64,000 bases of DNA from Bolinopsis microptera (taxonomy: Eukaryota > Ctenophora > Tentaculata > Lobata > Bolinopsidae). The stretch is taken from positions 16,102,962-16,166,961 of the forward strand of contig NC_087074.1 of NCBI RefSeq assembly GCF_026151205.1, given 5' to 3'. Position numbers and translations under genes: made by a program. Below the pieces are notes generated by a model. That model was not told where the DNA came from, ran no database searches, and worked only from the letters and a program-made list of their open reading frames with translations. Within the stretch, counting starts at the first letter, position 1; every line of letters starts with the position of its first letter. Shown one piece after another: positions 60,101 through 64,000 of the stretch.

Positions 60101-60367
60101 CGTTAGTTTCGTGCAGGAATTCAGGTTATTCATGTGATCTCAATGATTTGAGATTTCAGGTAAATCAAAAGCTCTTGGACCGCCTGGGATACCATGGGAT
60201 TCATATGGAATAGCAAAGTTTGACCTGTCTCCACTGCTGCTCGGAGAAGATAAACTGAAACTGAAGTCCCCGGTCTTACCTTGTGTACGACCTGTGAACT
60301 CAAACAGAACCAGTGTTCTTAAAACTGAACCAAGACTTGATGATTCTGGAAGTTTGCCATGCGGCAG
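39196..60367 (+). CDS. CFAP92: CFAP92-like (DUF4550) ciliary protein with a 17.5-kb gene-bearing intron
   Basis: Exons 39196-39283, 39477-39538, 39667-39886, 40030-40191, 57720-57817, 58036-58230, 59089-59200, 59388-59603, 59863-60015 and 60160-60367 join with matching phases over about 505 codons; the 3' end is unsettled. The first part matches, from memory, the domain of KIAA1257/CFAP92: HVEYNLQPNKSAAKADVV, MWSHKHPINVTKALLLDMF, NIRFWDTKDKVSVRAKFDRP. The later part includes PPFEVELHDRDRRADI and GIAKFDLSPLLLG, C2-like strands. CFAP92 is a cilium-associated protein of unknown mechanism. Phase 1 is kept from 40191 to 57720 (GGA|G + GA), supporting one gene across the big intron. That intron contains three sulfotransferases and an alpha2delta gene. 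A tandem array follows the exon ending at 58230. Confidence 0.7.
40653..42191 (-). CDS. Golgi carbohydrate 6-O-sulfotransferase, paralog 1
   Basis: 512 residues, one exon. It is a type II membrane protein: a short basic N-terminus (MNFRRIFRW), a membrane helix at about 9-27, then a low-complexity acidic stem of about 150 residues. The catalytic domain binds PAPS through LLLTQSRHGSTWL (about residue 190, 5'-phosphosulfate loop) and VIHLVRDPRAVMNSRM (about 340, 3'-phosphate loop). This arrangement is that of the CHST1-7 family, which sulfates C6 of Gal, GalNAc or GlcNAc on glycans; the acceptor here is unknown. It lies antisense in the CFAP92 intron, divergent from paralog 2, and shares an upstream block with it. 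Confidence 0.9.
   Translation of the reverse strand: MNFRRIFRWIFVIILIHMAVLACFFREYILSLSSTSISISDNVSGNGDHQAIIEELEKMWQEKLIEDLFHDITVAPNILHKEMKHENWQESEENAEKDNKSEVEAAKNKADGFQIDESEYNPDENLKEGKFDDHQEIILTKLKDDQNAGALDNSAELQKPPVVTLKPLVSIQVQDAKDTEHVTSLPKQPKMVLLLTQSRHGSTWLMNMLGYRDEAVPVFEPLNDDKFLKMYTFSEEANEMTFPEGYKLVNYKDWREVYLARICICDWHGNKIPEKNYFGSIRGLWYKKKIENPAVKNTKAAEALCFEEGSMMVPKTIRYYNMSTLFRIKDFGCESFKVIHLVRDPRAVMNSRMGVFHELFDGNKNLGAHIESKKGQAGFDEAYMARAADWMCSHHLYNYKLGMNPPPWLKGRYKMVRYEDLAEFPSQLTSEILHFIGVNYTSKYKEYVYNLTHAKDLGKKEGSTYGIEKQSSEIIDRWKKKLIEPHWRTIETVCADMMKAFNYEPTFFNIKD
42192..42420 (-). promoter_or_regulatory. Upstream block shared by the sulfotransferase paralogs
   Basis: The 200 bp before paralog 1 resemble those before paralog 2 (44225-44406) and partly those before paralog 3 (51110-51290). 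Shared pieces include TTTCCTCCTACGTAG (paralog 3: TTTCCTCATACGTAG; paralog 2 on the opposite strand ATACGTAGGAGGAAA) and an ATTTTATTTTGCTAGTTA-like segment. They may be common promoter elements or simply recent duplication. Confidence 0.55.
42790..43110 (-). pseudogene. Relic of a sulfotransferase gene
   Basis: CTCCGTGCCAATCACTGATA, then a run ending in CAGTCTTTAAG, matches paralog 1 at 41380-41520. It then jumps to CCTGCCACGCTTTTTCTGCG, then CCCGACACATGGTCAGAAAT, matching 42010-42080. Most of the gene between is deleted and frames are broken. Confidence 0.75.
43307..43548. mobile_element. MITE-like inverted-repeat element with internal duplication
   Basis: Perfect 21-bp inverted ends, TACCTTACTCGGGAATATTA+T at 43307-43327 and its complement at 43528-43548. 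Inside, a unit of about 92 bp beginning GGTGGGTTTTGGAAGATTCC occurs twice, 117 bp apart (43342 and 43459). No clear target duplication, so the superfamily is unknown. Confidence 0.8.
44407..46002 (+). CDS. Golgi carbohydrate 6-O-sulfotransferase, paralog 2
   Basis: 531 residues, one exon, very close to paralog 1 over the membrane anchor (MNLRRICGWFSVIILIHMAV) and the catalytic domain (LLLTQSRHGSTWLMDML at about 213, VVHLVRDPRAVMNSRM at about 358). It differs mainly in the acidic stem, which has extra Lys/Asp/Glu-rich repeats (VVVAKDAEKDDIFVVEAEEN). It has the same strand as CFAP92 and lies in the same intron. An AATAAA lies at 46176, 174 bp after the stop. The stem holds the enzyme away from the Golgi membrane and evolves fast; the conserved core suggests all copies are under selection. 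Confidence 0.9.
   Translation: MNLRRICGWFSVIILIHMAVLACFFQDNILSLSSTSISISDHVSGNGDNQAIIEELEKMWQGKLFEDLFRATEDAPTIPLNKKQHWQEWKDAEVDLQIMPAKDEKHVVVAKDAEKDDIFVVEAEENKADSFKLDGSEYNLDENLEEGKSDVHQDTILTKLKDDRNAGALDNSAEFQKTSDVTLKPLVSIQVQDAKDTEHVTSLPLKQTKMVLLLTQSRHGSTWLMDMLGYRDEAVPVFEPLNDDKFLRMYAHSDEMREETLAEGYDPVKYEDWREIYLARICICDWWGRKIPGKNYLGTMRGLWYKSKRFPDAKADAKSAEARCLKEGSMMVPKTIRYYNMSTLFRIQDFGCESFKVVHLVRDPRAVMNSRMNVFHELFDGNKNLGPHIASKKGQAAFDEAYMARAADWMCSHHLYNYKLGMNPPPWLKGKYKMVRYEDLAEFPSQLTSEILHFIGVNYTSDYKEYVYNLTHVKDRGKKDDGPYGIEKQSSEIIDRWKKKLIEPHWRTIETVCADMMKAFNYEPTFFNPNN
46200..47690 (-). pseudogene. Deletion-riddled copy of the paralog 3 gene end and its 3' flank
   Basis: Runs parallel to 48545-50290, in the same orientation. 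46250-47100 matches the 3' flank (TTATTCCCGGGTGTCCGGAA against TTATTCCCGGGTTGTCCGAG), and 47110-47690 matches the C-terminal coding half of paralog 3. Differences are mostly losses of one to a few bases, scattered every 5-15 bp, with rather few substitutions. All frames are destroyed. Either an old duplicate decaying by small deletions or an unpolished-read assembly artefact. Confidence 0.75.
47700..48295. repeat. Tandem pair of about 270-bp units, the first with scattered deletions
   Basis: Shared segments in the same order include TTGTATGAGAATCTAA, CCAGATATGAC, CAATGTTTTGGGCCCAAGTA and CAAGAATATGGTTGATGGAA. The first unit (47735-47965) is shorter than the second (48055-48295) through small losses, as in the neighbouring pseudogene. 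Confidence 0.8.
48545..49645. other. 3' flank of sulfotransferase paralog 3 (better-preserved partner of 46200-47110)
   Basis: Non-coding, beginning with a (AAAGTATT)n run at 48558. It contains TTATTCCCGGGTTGTCCGAG and TATGGACTGAAATTTTACCG, both echoed in the upstream copy. No ORF of note. Confidence 0.6.
49646..51109 (-). CDS. Golgi carbohydrate 6-O-sulfotransferase, paralog 3
   Basis: 487 residues, one exon. Same plan as paralogs 1 and 2: a membrane anchor (SFFWVSVIVLINIAVLACFF), an acidic stem (shorter), and PAPS loops LLLTQSRHGSTWLMDML (about 166) and VIHLVRDPRAVMNSRM (about 322). It is convergent with paralog 2 and antisense within the CFAP92 intron. The catalytic halves of the three are nearly interchangeable, so this is a recent local expansion. 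The C-terminal half also has a deletion-riddled copy at 47110-47690. Confidence 0.9.
   Translation of the reverse strand: MNARRSFFWVSVIVLINIAVLACFFRVNIIAISSTSISISDNVSSSGDHQVDIGELEKMWQEKLIEDLFHDTTVGHKGHKPAVVVEEKLKDDFKQGTSHQNEDKNLKESEFNLQHRLPPTKLDDDARVIANNAKLMADSGKDAQDLENQLQADSEHQDHATSLPKQTKMVLLLTQSRHGSTWLMDMLGYRDEAVPVFEPLNVSKFLKMYALYDEMREETLAEGYDPVKYEDWREILLARICLCDWHGKKIGEKKVGSILGLWYKEKRAHPEQKGRYDTKAAEAMCSEEGSMMVSKTIRYYNMSTLFRIQDFGCENFKVIHLVRDPRAVMNSRMGVFHELYDGSKTLGAHIESKKGQEGFDEAYMARAADWMCSHHLYNYKLGMNPPPWLKGRYKMVRYEDLAEFPSQLTSEILHFIGVNYTSKYKEYVYNLTHVKERGAKPGSSYGVEKQTSEIIDKWKSNLIEPHWRTIERVCADMMKAFNYEPNF
51110..52609. other. Spacer between sulfotransferase 3 and the alpha2delta gene
   Basis: Holds the paralog 3 upstream block (to about 51290) and the 3' end of the alpha2delta gene. 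An open frame of 124 codons at 52174-52548 (minus) has no recognisable domain and ordinary AT-rich composition; I do not call it a gene. Confidence 0.45.
52610..57155 (-). CDS. Voltage-gated calcium channel alpha2delta-like protein, six exons
   Basis: Minus-strand exons 57155-56843, 56733-56662, 56627-56183, 56018-55790, 55649-55242 and 54520-52610 join in phase into about 1125 residues, the normal alpha2delta size. A signal peptide (MSCFLVTVALTLSIA) is followed by a VWA_N-type helical part (KVISKFLNNSQQAVQRIHKA). A VWA domain with a complete metal site follows (LLLMVDTSGSMYGF, DxSxS), then a Cache-like region (DVFIKQLNRLVLDFF, DYVIITNNFGNVILHP). A Cys-rich tail contains three NCTCDT-type repeats, and the hydrophobic end (SSFVFSVVFLFF) could be a GPI signal. 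Family members traffic calcium channels to the surface and tune them. Intron 5 holds a LINE scrap. It is antisense inside the CFAP92 intron. Confidence 0.85.
54704..55190 (-). pseudogene. LINE fragment in an alpha2delta intron
   Basis: Minus-strand pieces YEAQVVSILLYNCNSWAA, LRRILNIRWPTGVISNEAL and RMLGHILRGQEDSPAY, then GRRGRPCLNLLDVIRKDL, are the usual C-terminal region of LINE transcriptases. A stop lies at about 54960. No transcriptase core is present. Confidence 0.75.
58164..58800. repeat. 71-bp minisatellite, about 9 copies, built from an exon end and its splice donor
   Basis: The unit runs AATACTGTGCTCTTTGCACA ... GCGCTAAAGCAG|GTGCTTTCTTTAT. The first copy is the last 65 or so coding bases of the CFAP92 exon ending at 58230 plus its donor; later copies (donors at 58302, 58373, 58444 and on) repeat both. 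Copies are nearly identical, with single small indels around 58497 and 58555. Confidence 0.92.
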
Positions 60368-60429
60368 GTAAGGATTTCTTCTTTATGAACTGTATTATTA
60401 GAGCATATCACAGTTATCAGTTGCAGTTG

Positions 60430-60550
60430 ATGGCAAGGGTCGACCGAGTCCTCGGCCTCGGTTTTACCGAGGAATAGCGATTTTTCCTCGGCCTCGGTCA
60501 GGAGGACAATTGCTCGGCTTCGGCCTCGGTCGCAAATCCTGCCCTCGGTC
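60430..60550. repeat. CCTCGGCCTCGGT-rich low-complexity patch
   Basis: Imperfect repeats of CTCGGCCTCGGT and its complement, GC-rich against an AT-rich background, in a CFAP92 intron or 3' flank. Function unknown. Confidence 0.7.
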
Positions 60551-61451
60551 TACTCTTGGTTGATGATCACATTGTAAGATTGTAGTATATTTCGGGCAAT
60601 AATTTAGACAGAGTACTGCAAGAACATTTTGCCGAATTCTAGCGTTCATACTGTAGAACTGTGAATGGTTCATGATAAGATCACATAACCCGGTAGATTA
60701 AATCGAAGCGCCGTCAATTTGTTAACCTTAATTGCAGGGTGTCATCGTTTCAAAGTTTTGCGAGCACATTTTGACATTTAATTTTTGTATATTTTTAAAC
60801 CAATTTGTGTTATCAAAAAGTTGTACACCTAATTAAGAAAGAACTACTCAAAGTTAGGAAGTATATAATTCAATGGCAAACCATGTGAACTTCTGAGAGA
60901 GTAGATTTAGTCCTACAAACTTCTCAGAGATAATATCAGTCTCACGCCTATCAACTTGAGCTTGAGATAATTAAGCAGCCTGTGGGAGAGCAGAACTGGG
61001 AGTGTATCATGTGATTGCGTGAGGATTATTAAATTAAGCTTACTTTTGTGATTTTTCCTTTCTGTGGTTCTGTCAGCTTATCTGATTTCCTGAAAAATAT
61101 AAATATGGAAATAAAAATAGTTTGCATTTTGATATTTGATACGCAAATATAGGGAAAAAAATGGATGATGAAGGTGTAAATAACGTAAAATTGAGTAGCT
61201 AAGAAGTTTTTTGAGAACTATGGGAGGTGGTATTTTTAGACAGCATTTTCGGTTGCGTGTTTATTTTTTTATAGCAAATTTGGAATTTTTTAACGCTGTC
61301 TTAGTGTCTTTGGAATCTGGTTTTAATGAACAATACAATTTTACACTGCCTCAGTGAACTGTTGAAATTTATTTTTAATGAAAGCGGGCAAATAATATTC
61401 TATTCTGTTAACGAAACAGTCTTCTAATGACCAGACTAAATACTGCTGAAA
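60551..61451. other. Spacer before the GPCR gene
   Basis: AT-rich. I looked for a further CFAP92 exon here and found none I trust. Confidence 0.4.
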
Positions 61452-62348
61452 ATGCAAACGAGCGACAGAACACTATATGCTATCAAAGATGATGCGGAGC
61501 GGTCACTTCTCATATTGTGGAACTTTATGGTTCTTCTGTTGTCGCTTATAGGGGACAGTATAATTTTGATAGCGACTATCAAATATAAAGCCATCAATCT
61601 CCAGAAAGTGATAATAACGGTGATGCAGCACATGGCTGTTTGTGACTTGATACAAACTGTATGTAGAGTAATCCCTGTGACTCTGGCATTAATATCAGAT
61701 CGGTGGATTGTGGGGGAGCTGCTCTGTCATGTGGAGGAAAACGTTTGCTGGGCTTGTGTTCCAGTGACAGTGTTACTGACATGTGCTATGACCACTCTGA
61801 AGCTGATAATAGTGAAGTATCCTCTGAAAACTGGTGCCTGGTCCACACAGTTAGGACATAAAATCTGTGCTTCATTGTGGCTCCTAGCGCTTTGTTGGTA
61901 CACTCCATTTCTAGTAGTGAACCTGCTTTACATCAGAGACACAATACACTTTAGCTACAAAGAATATAGTTGTGATTATGATCGCCTCTCAGTCAGTGTG
62001 CCATCTTGGTTAACATGGTACTTTCCTATCAGTATTGCTGCGTTAAGTATCCTCTCCTGCACCATACTCATCCTTACATCGGTTCTTCTGCTGATCGTGG
62101 CTAGTAAAGCTGCCTCCCGGCACGGAGAAACAATGAGATGGGAGGGTGTGACCACAGTTCTGCTCACTGTCGGAGTATTCTTTCTATCTTACCTGCCTTT
62201 AACTGTGTGTTTAGTGACTTATTTCGGGGGAGTTGAATACAGCAGCACTTCCGTTCGAGTAATGATTCATCTCACTAACCTGAATATACTGGCCAATTTT
62301 TGTGTGTACGCCCTTACTATACGAAGTTTTAGACATTTCTTAAAGTGA
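61452..62348 (+). CDS. Divergent class A (rhodopsin-like) G protein-coupled receptor, orphan
   Basis: 298 residues, one exon, seven hydrophobic segments. TM1 has GDSIILIATI (GN usual). TM2 has HMAVCDLIQT with the family Asp. A Cys opens TM3 (LLCHVEENVCW) and pairs with one in the second outer loop (YSCDYD). TM6 ends FFLSYLPLTVC, and TM7 has NILANFCVYALT, where NPxxY is expected. The DRY box after TM3 is replaced by TLKLIIVKYPL. The tail is only a few residues after TM7. The ligand is unknown; lineage-specific orphan receptors of this kind are common in cnidarians. It lies on the same strand as CFAP92, after its last clear exon. Confidence 0.85.
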   Translation: MQTSDRTLYAIKDDAERSLLILWNFMVLLLSLIGDSIILIATIKYKAINLQKVIITVMQHMAVCDLIQTVCRVIPVTLALISDRWIVGELLCHVEENVCWACVPVTVLLTCAMTTLKLIIVKYPLKTGAWSTQLGHKICASLWLLALCWYTPFLVVNLLYIRDTIHFSYKEYSCDYDRLSVSVPSWLTWYFPISIAALSILSCTILILTSVLLLIVASKAASRHGETMRWEGVTTVLLTVGVFFLSYLPLTVCLVTYFGGVEYSSTSVRVMIHLTNLNILANFCVYALTIRSFRHFLK

Positions 62349-62381
62349 AGACATCTGAATTCCTTTCCTTAATAAGACTGC

Positions 62382-62541
62382 AAGGTGGCCGACAACCCCA
62401 TCATAGACCAGTGGCCCTTTAACGACAGAGACCATATCCAAGACAAAGATCCAATCCAAGGCAAGATCCTCCAGAAGTACACGGTGATGATGCCCAAACT
62501 CCGGCTGCAGGGCTTCAAGAATTGCAGTTACAAGAGGAGAT
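62382..62541 (+). CDS. Possible terminal exon (doubtful)
   Basis: After an acceptor-like CTGCAAG, one frame reads VADNPIIDQWPFNDRDHIQD and continues to a TAG at 62541. It needs a phase-0 donor upstream, but the last clear CFAP92 exon ends in phase 2, so a linking exon would be missing. Another frame is open to 62580 but starts after a stop. It could be the 3' end of CFAP92 or not coding. Confidence 0.25.
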
Positions 62542-62581
62542 AGAGCAAAACTTCCCAGATATTGTGGATACGCCTGTTTAA

Positions 62582-63280
62582 TGATACACTTTTGTAAAAT
62601 TCTTATGCATAAAAATGAAACTGTATTACTGATTACATAAATTATGTATCAGTGTTCAATTTATAGCGCTTTACTGTTTTTTTTTTCAATGTGTTCTTTG
62701 ATTTTGAAATTTTTAGATGTGTTTTTCTTATAATTTCCTATTCTTTTTATTCAGTATGCAAAATTTTTCAATATTACCAATAATTGCAGAACATTTCATT
62801 ATTTTAAAATCGTTCACAAGTTTCTTATAGCTAATTGTTTTGTTTTAGTAAATATAAATTTGTTTACTTTTATCCTAGAATGGTGATTAGATCAAGTTAA
62901 ATTCATGCTGTGCGATACTGTTGACGAAATATTTGATTTAATTTTATTAAACTATATTTGGTAATTTTCTAAGGTGACGAAATTGGTCTTGCCCTGGCCT
63001 TGACTGCTCGTCATGAAAAATGTCAAAAATACATTTTGATCTGTACTTTTGTAGTATTGGTATTTGTACACCCATGAGTCCCATCACTGAGTGAATCGCA
63101 ACATCCGGTTCATTAAGACATCAAGTCAGCTTAACTCTACGTTCTATAAGTAAAAAGTGGCTGAGTTGAAAATGATGGCCGTGGCCAGTTCCGACACAAT
63201 TTAACGAAAAGCCATAAAGATCCTGGGATTCCATTGAGCTGTTTTTTCTTTGTTGGTTAAACATGACGTCATAAACTCCC
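62582..63280. other. AT-rich spacer before the right-edge array
   Basis: No ORF. Poly-T and poly-A rich, with a single TGACGTCAT at 63264 just before the array starts. Confidence 0.4.
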
Positions 63281-64000
63281 CTCACGTGACGTCACACCTT
63301 TCCCTCACGTGACGTCACAAATTTCCACACGTGACGTCACACCTTCCCTCACGTGACGTCACACCTTTCCCTCACGTGACGTCACACCTTCCCTCACGTG
63401 ACGTCACACATTTCCTCACGTGACGTCACACCTTCCCTCACGTGACGTCACGCCTTCCCTCACGTTACGTCACACCTTCCCTTACGTGACGTCACTTACC
63501 TCACGTGACGTCACACCTTTCCTCACGTGACGTCACACATTTACTCACGTGACGTCACACCTTTCCCTCACGTGACGTCACACTTTTCCCTCACGTGACG
63601 TCACACCTTCCCTCACGTGACGTCACACCTTCCCTCACGTGACGTCACACCTTCCCTCACGTGACGTCACACCTTCCCTCACGTGACGTCTCACACCTTC
63701 CCTCACGTGACTTCACACCTTCCCTCACGTGACGTCACACCTTCCCTCACGTGACGTCACACCTTCCCTCACGTGACGTCACACCTTCCTTCACACCTTT
63801 CCCTCACGTGACGTCACACCTTTCCCTCACGTGACGTCACAAATTTCCCTCACGTGACGTCACACCTTTCCCTCACGTGACGTCACACATTTCCCTCACG
63901 TGACGTCACACCTTCCCTCACGTGACTTCACACATTCCCTCACGTGACGTCACACCTTCCCTCACGTGACGTCACACCTTCCTTCACGTGACGTCACACG
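63281..64000. repeat. 22-bp minisatellite (about 32 copies) combining an E-box and a CRE; continues past the right edge
   Basis: The unit is CTCACGTGACGTCACACCTT+CC with small length variants (21-24 bp). Each unit holds CACGTGAC (E-box, bHLH-zip type) overlapping TGACGTCA (cAMP response element, CREB/ATF type). The overlap is intact in nearly every unit, while the CCTTCCC/CATTTCC linker varies. Confidence 0.95.

Noticed and set aside
63281..64000. CRISPR array, because of regular short repeats
   Set aside because: Units are head-to-tail with no unique spacers, in an animal genome; this is a minisatellite.

Overview
This window is animal nuclear DNA. It is AT-rich, with many short GT-AG introns, no operons, and genes nested inside other genes' introns. 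A cnidarian (jellyfish or polyp) source fits best, for three reasons. A stefin-type cystatin carries a signal peptide, as in jellyfish cystatin. A degraded repeat ORF at 32.3-33.4 kb resembles one I recall from Hydra and coral genomes. The non-LTR retrotransposons are also of cnidarian-looking type. This assignment is from memory of the families, not from a search.

Layout. 0-10 kb is retrotransposon. An apparently intact two-ORF LINE runs on the minus strand off the left edge; its ORF1 carries a PHD-like finger, coiled coil, AlkB-type dioxygenase and SGNH hydrolase. Next to it is an older broken LINE into which a 5'-truncated L2/CR1-like LINE has inserted, leaving a 5-bp target duplication. 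10.2-12.4 kb is a four-exon gene for a small unknown protein; its first intron holds a hAT-type MITE nested in a Harbinger-type MITE. 13.1-25.6 kb is a 22-exon gene for a CEP152/Asterless-like centriole protein, with an antisense extracellular Cu/Zn superoxide dismutase gene in one intron. 26.0-28.9 kb is a secreted cystatin gene (minus strand) with two possible last exons. 30.8-35.6 kb is a patchwork of LINE and MITE remains. 36.1-36.6 kb is a short coiled-coil gene, and 37.5-38.7 kb an intronless TTLL1 gene.

From 39.2 kb to at least 60.4 kb runs a gene for a CFAP92-like (DUF4550) ciliary protein. Its 17.5-kb fourth intron contains three single-exon, Golgi-type carbohydrate sulfotransferase genes, at least two decayed relatives, and a six-exon gene for a calcium channel alpha2delta-like protein. 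Reading phase is kept across this intron. A divergent class A GPCR gene follows at 61.5 kb. The right edge (63.28 kb on) is a minisatellite whose 22-bp unit overlaps an E-box with a CRE.

Function. CEP152 (procentriole assembly), TTLL1 (axonemal tubulin polyglutamylation) and the CFAP92-like protein (cilium) share a centriole/cilium theme. The SOD, cystatin, sulfotransferases, alpha2delta and GPCR are secretory or membrane proteins, several of them nested in introns of the first group. Two minisatellites start exactly at exon ends and multiply the 5' splice site. Part of the sulfotransferase region (46.2-47.7 kb) is a deletion-riddled direct copy of 48.5-50.3 kb and may be an assembly artefact.
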